Made by a program: the position numbers and the translations under genes. Below the pieces are notes generated by a model. That model saw nothing but the letters and a program-made list of their open reading frames with translations, did no database searches and was not told the DNA's origin. Source: an uncultured Chloracidobacterium sp. (GTDB taxonomy: Bacteria; Acidobacteriota; Blastocatellia; Pyrinomonadales; Pyrinomonadaceae). From it: a stretch of 64,000 bases of DNA. The DNA lies in contig CAKZGE010000006.1 in NCBI GenBank assembly GCA_936914845.1, positions 1-64,000 on the forward strand, in the 5' to 3' direction. Positions 29,954 through 38,005 of the stretch are shown one piece after another. Each line of letters begins with the position of its first letter. The stretch's first letter is position 1.

Positions 29954-32536
29954 TTAAACAGCGAGTTTGAGAACGATCAGTGTCATATCGTCATGCTGCG
30001 GAGCACCGGCGGCAAATGCGTCGGCATCTGCGACGATCCTTTCGAGAACTTCCTTCGGCTCGGCGTCCATCAACCTTTTCAGCGATTCGATCATGGCATC
30101 TTCGCCCCATTCTTCGTCGTCGCAGTTCATTGCCTCAGTAATACCGTCGGTCGAACCGACCAGCATATCGCCCGGAAGGAGATCTATCTCACCTTGTGAA
30201 TAATTGACCAGCATTGGCGGGAGCATGCCGACGACCGGTCCGCCGGTCTCGAGTTTAATGATACGAAGGTCTTCGCCGACCGGCCTTAAAAGCACCGGCG
30301 GATTATGGCCGGCATTGACGTAGATGAGTTTTTTCGCGGCCGGGTCGTATTGACCGTAAAAAAAGGTCGCATAACGGTTGGTCGTCGATGCTTCGTAAAC
30401 CAGCCGGTTTATCTGGTACATCAGCGTAGCAAGGTCGTCGCCGCTGTGCAGCGTTTGCCCGCGAAGCGATGCCTGAAGGCTCGCCATCATCAAGGCGGCT
30501 CCGATTCCTTTCCCCGAAACATCACCGATCGCCAAACCCAGCCTTCCCTGCGAAAGCTCTAAAAAATCGTAATAGTCGCCGCCGACCCCCAAAGCCGGAC
30601 GGCAAGCGCCGTAATAATCGATTCCCTCGACAGATGGCAGCTCCTGCGGGAAAAGCCGTTCCTGCACTTCGCGGGCGATCTCCAATTCGCGGTTGAGCCT
30701 TTCTTTCTGGGCGGCTTCTTTAGCAATTGCCTCGGTCAAGCTGGCATTTTCGAGTGCCAGGCCGGCCTGTGACGCAACCGAACGAAGCAGCCGCAGATCA
30801 TTGGGTGAATAAGGCTCTTCGGAAAGTTTCGGCCCCAGGCTGATGATCCCCGCAACGCCATTCTTTGAACCGACCGGCAGAAGAAGATGCGAATTGAGAC
30901 TTGCCGCAGCGGCTCGGCCGGCGGGCGGAAGCACATCGCCATCCTCCACCGAAGCTTCGTCGATCAAGAGCGGTTCATTTGCCCGCAAGATCCCCGCATC
31001 TTTCGCATCTTCAGGTATCTGCACGGCCGGTTCGATGTCATAACCGATGGAATAAGCCGGCACGAACATATCATTTTGCTTGAGCAGCATAGCGATCTGC
31101 GGGACATGCAGCGATTCGCTGAGTTTTGCCGAAAGCGTTTCAAGCAGCGGCCGCGTTTCTACCATGCGGCTGACGTTTTCGCTCAATTCGGTCAAGATCT
31201 GTTCCGAATTATACGCGTCACGAAAGAAGCGCCGGTCGGTCCAAATTCGCAGACGGTCGGCCAAAAAGCGGATGCCGAAGACCAGACCGGCCCCGGCGGC
31301 GATCAGCAATATCTTGAGCCCCGGTCCCGAACGCGTATCCGCCGCCAACGCAAAAGCGGCCAAAATGACAACGGCTGACAAAAAAACGCGGAGCACCAAC
31401 ACTCCATTCTTTGCCAGAGCATATTGAATTCCCTGCCGAATGACGACGCTGACATCCATCGCCCGGTGAACCACGATGACATAAGCCATCGTCAACGGGA
31501 ACAATGCCATGTTGAACAAAGCGAGCAAAGCATACCAAGACGGCGCAATATCAAAGAACGAACCGCTTTTCCGAAATGCGATGATGTAGAGCAACAGGAA
31601 AAATGTTGGCAGCATCGCAAAAGATGCCCCGAAAACCATCAATTTCAACCGGCGGCGGGCGTCGCGATTTTCCATCGTGCCGCTTTTCCAGCCCAATGCA
31701 ACGAAAAAGAAGAACACCGCAATGATGTTCAACGGTAATACCAATTTAAAGAAGAAGCTATTGAAAGGCTGCAGCACCGTCGGCAGGTCGATCCCGCTGA
31801 CCGCCCTCAATTGAGCCGCCGCCGCGATGAAGATCTGATATGCAAGCGGGACTATCAGGATCCATTTTACCCAAGGAAAACGGATGTCAAACTTCCAGCG
31901 TTCAGGAAAATAGATCCCGAACAGAAGCATTGCCAAGGTCCACGCACTGCCGAAAATGGATTTAAAGAGCAAGATGATGCGGTTATCCGAATAGCCCTCC
32001 ATGGCGATCGCACCGAACCCGCACAAAAGCACCAACAGCACCCAGGCCATGAGGTCACGCGGACGCATCAGAACCACCCAAAGACCGAGCAGAATGCTGA
32101 AACAAGGCAGGCAATAGAGAAATATCGTCGCTACGGCGATCCGCAGATAATGATTGATATTTTTGACATGGCGATGAGCCGGAACCGCCGCTTCAAAGGT
32201 TTGGGCCGCTCCGTCTCCGCCCTGACGCTCGATCGTAACATTGACCGTGTCGCCCGCCTGGAACCGCTTTGCTGCGCCGAGGAATTGCCCACTATCGTCG
32301 ATCGGCACACCTTCGATCGCTACGATCTTGTCGCCCGGTGCCAACCCGGCGTCCATCGCTTCTTGATCGACGGCTGTTAAGCGGCGATCGTCCATTCTAT
32401 ATGGCTGTATGAAATCAGCTGCAAAGGTCTGCATCGCCCGCGGCAGCCCCGAAAGATGAATTGCCAGAACGGCCAACAGAAATATCCCGACCACCGCTAC
32501 CGGTACATACGCAAGATAGAAATGCTTGTTTTTCAT
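29954..32536 (-). CDS. Membrane SpoIIE-type serine phosphatase with PDZ and GAF domains
   Basis: 860 residues. One N-terminal helix (8-30) precedes an external PDZ-like domain (about 50-115, GLAPGDKIVAIEGVPID). Seven or so membrane helices follow (about 130-430), then a GAF domain (about 445-610) and a PP2C-like SpoIIE phosphatase domain (about 635-858) with VGGDYYDF, GDVSGKGIGAALMM and the metal-binding QHDDMTL at the end. Such proteins usually dephosphorylate anti-anti-sigma factors (STAS proteins) in partner-switching control; no STAS or RsbW gene is adjacent. The PDZ suggests sensing of envelope peptides or proteins. Confidence 0.88.
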   Translation of the reverse strand: MKNKHFYLAYVPVAVVGIFLLAVLAIHLSGLPRAMQTFAADFIQPYRMDDRRLTAVDQEAMDAGLAPGDKIVAIEGVPIDDSGQFLGAAKRFQAGDTVNVTIERQGGDGAAQTFEAAVPAHRHVKNINHYLRIAVATIFLYCLPCFSILLGLWVVLMRPRDLMAWVLLVLLCGFGAIAMEGYSDNRIILLFKSIFGSAWTLAMLLFGIYFPERWKFDIRFPWVKWILIVPLAYQIFIAAAAQLRAVSGIDLPTVLQPFNSFFFKLVLPLNIIAVFFFFVALGWKSGTMENRDARRRLKLMVFGASFAMLPTFFLLLYIIAFRKSGSFFDIAPSWYALLALFNMALFPLTMAYVIVVHRAMDVSVVIRQGIQYALAKNGVLVLRVFLSAVVILAAFALAADTRSGPGLKILLIAAGAGLVFGIRFLADRLRIWTDRRFFRDAYNSEQILTELSENVSRMVETRPLLETLSAKLSESLHVPQIAMLLKQNDMFVPAYSIGYDIEPAVQIPEDAKDAGILRANEPLLIDEASVEDGDVLPPAGRAAAASLNSHLLLPVGSKNGVAGIISLGPKLSEEPYSPNDLRLLRSVASQAGLALENASLTEAIAKEAAQKERLNRELEIAREVQERLFPQELPSVEGIDYYGACRPALGVGGDYYDFLELSQGRLGLAIGDVSGKGIGAALMMASLQASLRGQTLHSGDDLATLMYQINRLVYEASTTNRYATFFYGQYDPAAKKLIYVNAGHNPPVLLRPVGEDLRIIKLETGGPVVGMLPPMLVNYSQGEIDLLPGDMLVGSTDGITEAMNCDDEEWGEDAMIESLKRLMDAEPKEVLERIVADADAFAAGAPQHDDMTLIVLKLAV

Positions 32537-32626
32537 AGGCGAAAGAACTTTGAGGTATTGACTTTATACCCCCAATTCGATGTTAATAGCAATGAAAAAA
32601 TAGTCTGCCTAAGGATAAAAAAACAA

Positions 32627-33043
32627 ATGCTGCGCAAGATCTTTGCTTTTCTCGCCGGCCTGACCACGGCCATTGTCTCTATTACGCTGCTGCAGATGCT
32701 GATGTTCCTGCTCTATCCAATGCCGACAGCAGAGGCGATGAATGACCCGGCCGAATTGCGCAAATGGGTCTCAGAATTGCCTTCTTCGGCCAATTTGCTG
32801 ATCGCGGCGACATACACGCTAGGTTCGATGCTCGGCGGTGTGGCCGCAACCAAGATAATGATGGGAACGGCCGCGGGACTTCATCCGACATTAATGCTCG
32901 GCTTGACGCTGACAGCTTCAGCGATAGTCAATTTTTTCGTGACGATGCCCGGCAGCCCGATGTGGGCGGCGGTTCTGTGTATCATTCTGCAGCTTCCGGC
33001 AGCACTATTAGGCTACCGGTTGGCCCGCAAAACAAGGGTTTAA
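32627..33043 (+). CDS. Four-helix membrane protein of unknown function
   Basis: 138 residues from the ATG at 32627 (AAGGA twelve bases upstream). Four hydrophobic helices are visible (LRKIFAFLAGLTTAIVS, NLLIAATYTLGSMLGGVAAT, LTLTASAIVNFFV, AVLCIILQLPAALLGYRLA). No family name recognised. Its stop codon overlaps the stop codon of the convergent GGDEF gene by four bases. Confidence 0.75.
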   Translation: MLRKIFAFLAGLTTAIVSITLLQMLMFLLYPMPTAEAMNDPAELRKWVSELPSSANLLIAATYTLGSMLGGVAATKIMMGTAAGLHPTLMLGLTLTASAIVNFFVTMPGSPMWAAVLCIILQLPAALLGYRLARKTRV

Positions 33044-34080
33044 CTGGAAAAAGAGGTATGCAGCTCTTGCGTTCGCATTGTGTCGGGTTCCTGCGACAGC
33101 CCCTTGCGTTCGCGTTTGGTGCTGTACATCAGGGCGTCCGCATTTTGGAACAATTGCTCGATGCCGACGGTGCTGTCAAATTCGATCTTAATTATACCGA
33201 GGCTCATTTCCAGTCGATAGGGCTTTTCGTTGGAATCATTGTAGCTGCGAAAGGTCGCCGCCAAACGCTGCTCAAGCTGCTCCTCGCTGACGTCGCCGGA
33301 GGTAAGCATCATCACGGCAAATTCGTCGCCGCCGAGCCGGGCAATGATATCAGCATCGCGAAATGTATTCGATAGATGCCGCGCGGCCGCGCTGATCGCT
33401 TGGTCGCCTTCGTAGTGGCCAAATTCATCGTTGATGAATTTAAGGCCATCAAGATCGCCGACGATCAACCACAGGCTGTCGTCCGTCCGCCGCGAACGAA
33501 AGATGCGCAGCTGGCGTTCGGTGTGAACAAGAAAGCCCCGCCGATTGTAGAGGCCGGTCAGGTGGTCGGTAAAGGAAAGATTTTCAAGCTCGGCATTTGC
33601 CCGCTTGAGCAGGGTTGTCGTGCGGCGGAGTTCGAGACGAAGGCTAAGCTGTCTTCCCAGCGCCCGCAAAGCACGCATTTGCTTATCGGTAAATTCACGC
33701 GGACGCTCGTCTGCCACCGCCAACAGCCCGACAATATTATCATCAACTTCGAGCGGAACGGCGGCGTAGGAATGCACTTTACCGCACGGGAGATGGCTTT
33801 CGCCAGCCGTTGCACGTTCGGTTTCAGAGATCACGACGCTATCTATCCGGCTTGCGAGAAAGCGTGAGGAATATCCTTTTTCAACTTCGAAAGATCGGAG
33901 GTCGGGAAGCCCGATCGAAGCTTTGAACCATTCTTTTTCATCATCGAAGAAAGAGACTCCGGACATCGGCGCTTCACAGACCTGGGCGGCCAGCAACGCA
34001 ACGTCATCAAATTCTCTTTCAGGCGACGTGTCCATGATCTGGAGATCATGAAGAACGTTTAGCCTCTGAATCTCTCGCAT
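33040..34080 (-). CDS. GAF-GGDEF diguanylate cyclase
   Basis: A GAF domain (about 1-165; DTSPEREFDDVALLAAQV, YAAVPLEV) is followed by a GGDEF domain (about 180-330) with intact RLGGDEFAVMM (GGDEF 250-254) and DGLKFINDEFGH, so it should make c-di-GMP from two GTP. The visible ATG at 34080 fits the usual GAF start (MREIQRLNVLHDLQIMDTSP), giving 346 residues. The open frame continues to 34416, across the start of the opposite gene, so a start slightly upstream cannot be excluded. No clear ribosome binding site. No RxxD inhibitory site was checked in detail. Confidence 0.85.
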   Translation of the reverse strand: MREIQRLNVLHDLQIMDTSPEREFDDVALLAAQVCEAPMSGVSFFDDEKEWFKASIGLPDLRSFEVEKGYSSRFLASRIDSVVISETERATAGESHLPCGKVHSYAAVPLEVDDNIVGLLAVADERPREFTDKQMRALRALGRQLSLRLELRRTTTLLKRANAELENLSFTDHLTGLYNRRGFLVHTERQLRIFRSRRTDDSLWLIVGDLDGLKFINDEFGHYEGDQAISAAARHLSNTFRDADIIARLGGDEFAVMMLTSGDVSEEQLEQRLAATFRSYNDSNEKPYRLEMSLGIIKIEFDSTVGIEQLFQNADALMYSTKRERKGLSQEPDTMRTQELHTSFSS

Positions 34081-34346
34081 AATATTTCGACAGGCCACCG
34101 GGTCGCTTAAACCCGAAAAAGATGAATAGCGTATGGTTAGACGCGTGCCGTCAGTCTGAAGTTGTTCAAAGTTTTTTAACGCTCGTATTTCGACGGCGGA
34201 TTTCAGATTTTGCACAAAACGTCTATAATTAAGATCATTCCCATTTGCTAAGTTCTTATTAATCAGAACGTTCCGAACTAAGGATTTTTGCGGACCAGTG
34301 CGCCGCAACCTTGGTAATACCCCTTTTTTGAGTTTCAGGAGATTAA

Positions 34347-35720
34347 ATGGCAAGTAGAAAAATGTTAAAGAGCTTTCTTTTTTTAGCAGTACTTTTTTTC
34401 GTGGTACCGAATGCATTCGGCGGCTTTTTATATGTGGTGAATGACGCCACGAACGGAAATACTATTTACGGCTTTGCGGTGAATGAAGCAAACGGTGCTT
34501 TGACGCCCCTGAGCGGTTTTCCCGTTTCTACCGGACACGCCGGCGCGGCATTGTCGAATTTGGAAATGCTGACGATCGACAAAACGAACAAACGTTTATA
34601 TGTGGTGAACCGCGGTGCCGGAAATGTCAGCGCATATTCCATCGACGAGGCAACCGGGGCTTTGACGCCGCTAGCCTTTTCGCCGATCGCCGCCGGTGTT
34701 GCCAATCCGCGGACAGTCGATGTACACCCTTCCGGTTCTCCGCTGATCGTTGGCGGCGATACCATCGGCAGCATCAATATTGCAGAAACGGCGACACCGG
34801 CCGCAGGCAGCCCTTACACGTTGCAGACGGGTGTCAGCCCCGCCGGATCAACGTTAAGTGTTAATGGTTCCTACTACTACACGGGCGGCAACACTGGTAA
34901 TTTCTTTTCCGGATATGCAGTAGATGCGGCAACCGGAGTGCTTACACCGCTGAAAGGTTCGCCTTTTGATTCGGGCAACCAAACACCGAATCCGACGACG
35001 ACCGATGCTGCCGGACGGCTTTTTGTCATCAATAGCCGGCAAGCTCTGACCAGGATCTACAGCACTGCGGCGGGCATTCCGGCCCAAGCTTCTGCCAGCC
35101 CCTTTGCAAATGGTATGGCGGGTTTTGCATCGCAAGGAAAGGTGCATCCAAATGGCGGATTCTTTCTACTGGCAGACCGGACAGGGGCTCGGGTAAGCAG
35201 TTACGCGATCAGCGGCAGCGGCGAAGGCACGACATTGGCGACGGTTGCCGGTTCGCCCTATGCGACGGGCGGCTCCGGATCAGCGACGATGGTTTTCAAC
35301 GAATCGGGAAATTATCTTTTTGTGGCGAACGGCGGTGCTCGCAATCTCAGCATCTTCAAGGTCAGCGGCTCGACAGGCGAGCTTTCGGACAGGGTTCTGC
35401 TTGATACCAATGCACTCGGCACGGCAGGCGTTCTGACCGGCATTGACTATATCAATTTTTCGAGCCCGGCTATTTCGACGAACATCATTGGACAGGTATT
35501 GAATAGCGGCCGGCCGGTAAGCCGTGCGACAGTTCGGCTCACAGATGGCGGCGGGAATGTCCGAACGGCGATCACCAACGCATTTGGCTACTTTAGCTTC
35601 GCGGAAGTAATGACGGGACAGAACGTGACACTTTCCGCCACACACAAACTCCACACTTTCTCTCCTGAGACGGTGGCTGTGACGGCCAACCTTTCGCCGG
35701 TGGTTTTGGAAGCTGAATAG
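34347..35720 (+). CDS. Secreted beta-propeller protein with carboxypeptidase-regulatory-like domain
   Basis: 457 residues. A signal peptide (MLKSFLFLAVLFFVVPNAFG) precedes a seven-bladed lactonase/YncE-type propeller (about 25-360) with repeated YVVNDATNGNTIYGFAVNE- and YAVDAATGVLTPL-like strands. Residues about 380-457 form a carboxypeptidase-regulatory-like beta-sandwich (GRPVSRATVRLTDGGGNV, TNAFGYFSFAEV), a domain frequent in secreted Acidobacteria proteins. No catalytic residues are obvious. Its 5' end overlaps only the unlikely upstream extension of the GGDEF frame. Confidence 0.85.
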   Translation: MASRKMLKSFLFLAVLFFVVPNAFGGFLYVVNDATNGNTIYGFAVNEANGALTPLSGFPVSTGHAGAALSNLEMLTIDKTNKRLYVVNRGAGNVSAYSIDEATGALTPLAFSPIAAGVANPRTVDVHPSGSPLIVGGDTIGSINIAETATPAAGSPYTLQTGVSPAGSTLSVNGSYYYTGGNTGNFFSGYAVDAATGVLTPLKGSPFDSGNQTPNPTTTDAAGRLFVINSRQALTRIYSTAAGIPAQASASPFANGMAGFASQGKVHPNGGFFLLADRTGARVSSYAISGSGEGTTLATVAGSPYATGGSGSATMVFNESGNYLFVANGGARNLSIFKVSGSTGELSDRVLLDTNALGTAGVLTGIDYINFSSPAISTNIIGQVLNSGRPVSRATVRLTDGGGNVRTAITNAFGYFSFAEVMTGQNVTLSATHKLHTFSPETVAVTANLSPVVLEAE

Positions 35721-35749
35721 AGTATCAGGATCGACGGGCGTGTAGCCGG

Positions 35750-36013
35750 GCGGTGTTATAGACTCCCCTCCTTTTCAAGGAAGGCACGGCTTTAGCCGGG
35801 GCGTGTTATAGGCTCCCCTCCTTTTCAAGGAGGGGTACGGCTTTAGCCGAGGCGTGTATTATAGGCTCCCCTCCTTTTCAAGGAGGGCACGGCTTTAGCC
35901 GGGGCCTGTTATAGACTCCCCTCCTTTTCAAGGAGGGCACGGCTTTAGCCGGGGCGTGTTATAAACTCCCCTCCTTTTCAAGGAGGGGTACGGCTTTAGC
36001 CGGGGGGTGGTTA
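35750..36013 (+). repeat. Left array: five double-hairpin repeats of about 50 bp
   Basis: Five head-to-tail copies; CTCCCCTCC of successive copies starts at 35763, 35813, 35866, 35916 and 35966. Each copy has a strong hairpin (CCCCTCCTT-TTC-AAGGAGGGG) and a second one (CGGCT-TT-AGCCG), joined by GTTATAGA/G. There are no unique spacers, so it is not CRISPR. The last copy ends GGTGGTTAG, and its TTA supplies the stop codon (minus strand) of the DUF559 gene. Confidence 0.9.
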
Positions 36014-36397
36014 GACCTTCCCCCTATGATCTGAAAGTTTTTCCCACGAAAAAGCCTCCACTATCCGATTTAAGAGCCATTCCGGATCCTCAAACACCAC
36101 CTTATTTTCAAACCTGATAACTCTTACGCCAAAATAATTGAGAAATAATTTCCGCTCATGATCGTATTCGATGGCCTTTTCATGAAAGTGGACAGCACCA
36201 TCTAATTCGATCCCCAGCTTTTCCGAAGGGCAATAGAAATCCAAAATGTATCGCCCAAAGCTATGCTGACGGCGAAATTTCCTGCCTTCTAGCCGTGAAT
36301 TTTTCAGCATAGTCCACAGAGTAGCCTCTGCAGGAGTCATGTTCTTTCGGAGATGTACGCGAAAGGTTTTAAGTTCGGGTAGGTTGTTCAAACGCAT
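36011..36397 (-). CDS. DUF559-family PD-(D/E)XK-like nuclease
   Basis: 128 residues of the DUF559 family, related in fold to Vsr and restriction endonucleases. NMTPAEATLWTMLKN at the start, FRRQHSFGRYILDFYCPSEKLGIELDG (25-70 region, here split: FRRQHSFGRYILDF then GIELDG) and the ERKLFLNYFGVRVIRF core are family hallmarks; Asp in ILDF and Glu-Leu-Asp in GIELDG are likely metal ligands. It is bracketed by repeat arrays, and its stop codon lies in a repeat copy. Possible roles are repeat mobilisation or DNA repair; the biochemistry of the family is little known. Confidence 0.88.
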   Translation of the reverse strand: MRLNNLPELKTFRVHLRKNMTPAEATLWTMLKNSRLEGRKFRRQHSFGRYILDFYCPSEKLGIELDGAVHFHEKAIEYDHERKLFLNYFGVRVIRFENKVVFEDPEWLLNRIVEAFSWEKLSDHRGKV

Positions 36398-36427
36398 TGC
36401 GGGTAATGTTTGGGTAAAAGCACTTGA

Positions 36428-36480
36428 ACCACCCCGTCAGCCGAGGCGGCTGCCACCCCTCCTTAGTAAGGAGGGGAGTT
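36428..36480 (-). repeat. Inverted variant copy of the repeat at the DUF559 5' side
   Basis: Read on the minus strand it begins AACTCCCCTCCTTACTAAGG and ends GACGGGGTGGTT. It has the same first hairpin and the same GGTGGTT end as the forward copies but a different second hairpin. With the last left-array copy it forms an inverted pair around the DUF559 gene (GGTGGTT ... AACCACC). Confidence 0.85.
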
Positions 36481-36508
36481 AAAAAAAAACCAAAACTTAA
36501 AATAAAAC

Positions 36509-36560
36509 TCTAGATAGAAAATCTAAATAGAAATTCTAAATAGAAATTTTAAATAAAAGC
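36509..36560 (+). repeat. Four 13-bp AT-rich tandem repeats
   Basis: Four consecutive copies close to TCTAAATAGAAAT (two are identical, the first and last diverge) lie between the inverted repeat copy and the right array. They may hold the promoter of the DUF559 gene or be a replication-slippage product. Confidence 0.75.
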
Positions 36561-36805
36561 TCCCCTCCTTTTCAAGGAGGGCACGGCTTTAGCCGAGGCG
36601 TGTTATAGGCTCCCCTCCTTTTCAAGGAAGGCACGCCTTAGCCGGGGCGTGTTAGAGACTCCCCTCCTTTTCAAGGAGGGTACGGCTTTAGCCGGGGGGT
36701 GTTATAAACTCCCTCCTTTTCAAGGAGGGGTACGGCTTAGCCGGGGCGTGTTATAGGCTCCCCTCCTTTTCAAGGAGGGGTACGGCTTTAGCCGGGGGGT
36801 GGTTA
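36559..36805 (+). repeat. Right array: five double-hairpin repeats of about 50 bp
   Basis: Five copies in the same orientation as the left array; CTCCC starts at 36560, 36610, 36659, 36709 and 36758. Small differences (GGAAGGCACGCC, CTCCCTCC) show mild divergence. It ends in GGTGGTTAG like the left array, ten bases before the deoB stop. The hairpins may also act as terminators for deoB. The interval 36398-36815 holds no gene besides these repeats. Confidence 0.9.
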
Positions 36806-36815
36806 GATCCCAAAA

Positions 36816-37997
36816 CTATCCGTCGATCTCAGATAGAAAGCTCTTTCCGGCGGGAAGTTTAAGACGAAAATTTTCGGCAATGGTGGCACCGATATCGGCC
36901 AGCGAACCGCGCGTTCCGAGATCTACACCTTCGGCGGCTTGCGGCCCATAGACCAAAAGCGGGACGTATTCGCGTGTGTGATCGGAACCGGGTTGTGTCG
37001 GGTCGTTCCCGTGATCGGCCGTAATCATCATCAGATCGCCGGGTTTCATTGCCTCCATTATTTCCGGCAGGCGGGTGTCAAAATGCTCGAGCGCCCGGGC
37101 ATAACCTTCGGTGTCGCGGCGGTGGCCGTACAACATATCAAAATCTACCAGATTGCTGAATATCAGGCCTGCTGTATCCTGGCCAATGGCGGCGATGGTC
37201 TGATCTATCGATTGGTCATTATTCTTTGCCGAAAGATCGCTCGTAACGCCCATTCCATCATAGATCGAAGCGATCTTGCCGATACAGACCACATCAAACC
37301 CGCTCTCTGCCAACAGCGGCAAAAGATTTTCCCGTGGCGGAGGCACAGCATAATCGTGCCGGTTCTCGGTCCGCTTAAAATCATTGGCCGAGGCTCCGAG
37401 AAACGGACGGGCGATCACACGGCCGACCTTGTTCGGCCCGTCAAGAATGCGGCGGGCGATCTCGCACATTTCATAAAGCCTTTCGACGGGTATCACTTCT
37501 TCATGGGCGGCGATCTGAAAGACCGAATCGGCGGATGTATAAACGATCGGCTTACCCGTGCGGATGTGCTCCTCTCCCAGTTCTTTAATTATCTCGGTAC
37601 CGGAAGCCGGAACATTTCCAAGGATGCCCGGAACGGCCGCCTGAGCTATAAATTCATCGATGATCGGCGGCGGAAATCCGTGCGGAAAGGTCGGAAATGC
37701 TTTTTCAAGAACAATTCCTGCCATTTCCCAATGGCCCGTCGTCGTGTCCTTGCCGTTGGACCGAAGCGTACACTTTCCAAAGCAGCCGACCGGCGAATCG
37801 ATGGGCGGCACTCCTTCCAAAGCGCGGATATTGCCAAGCCCAAGCTGCTGCAGATTAGGCAGACGAACATGACGCGAACGCAGGATGTTGCCGATGGTGT
37901 CGGCTCCCGAATCGCCCCATTCGGCGGCGTCCGGCATTTCGCCGATGCCTGCGCTATCCAAAACAATTAGACAGATACGTTCAAATGAATTCAACAT
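36816..37997 (-). CDS. deoB: Phosphopentomutase
   Basis: Interconverts ribose (or deoxyribose) 1- and 5-phosphates, supplying substrate for DeoC. The 393 residues are a typical length. VLDSAGIGEMPDA at the start and MITADHGNDPTQPGSDHTRE near the end are the alkaline-phosphatase-superfamily metal sites, with the cap domain between. It lies 16 kb from deoC-rpiB but belongs to the same pathway. Only 8 bp separate it from the upstream VWA gene, so the two are probably co-transcribed. Confidence 0.97.
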   Translation of the reverse strand: MLNSFERICLIVLDSAGIGEMPDAAEWGDSGADTIGNILRSRHVRLPNLQQLGLGNIRALEGVPPIDSPVGCFGKCTLRSNGKDTTTGHWEMAGIVLEKAFPTFPHGFPPPIIDEFIAQAAVPGILGNVPASGTEIIKELGEEHIRTGKPIVYTSADSVFQIAAHEEVIPVERLYEMCEIARRILDGPNKVGRVIARPFLGASANDFKRTENRHDYAVPPPRENLLPLLAESGFDVVCIGKIASIYDGMGVTSDLSAKNNDQSIDQTIAAIGQDTAGLIFSNLVDFDMLYGHRRDTEGYARALEHFDTRLPEIMEAMKPGDLMMITADHGNDPTQPGSDHTREYVPLLVYGPQAAEGVDLGTRGSLADIGATIAENFRLKLPAGKSFLSEIDG

Positions 37998-38005
37998 AGA
38001 TATTT

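Noticed and set aside
34081..34416. Longer N-terminus for the GGDEF protein
   Set aside because: It would run across the start and promoter of the opposite propeller gene; the GAF domain starts naturally at the ATG at 34080.
35750..36805. CRISPR array
   Set aside because: The repeats are adjacent with no unique spacers, each unit is made of two hairpins, copies diverge, and there are no cas genes.
36939..37970. A 343-residue plus-strand open frame
   Set aside because: Entirely antisense to deoB, which has all expected motifs.
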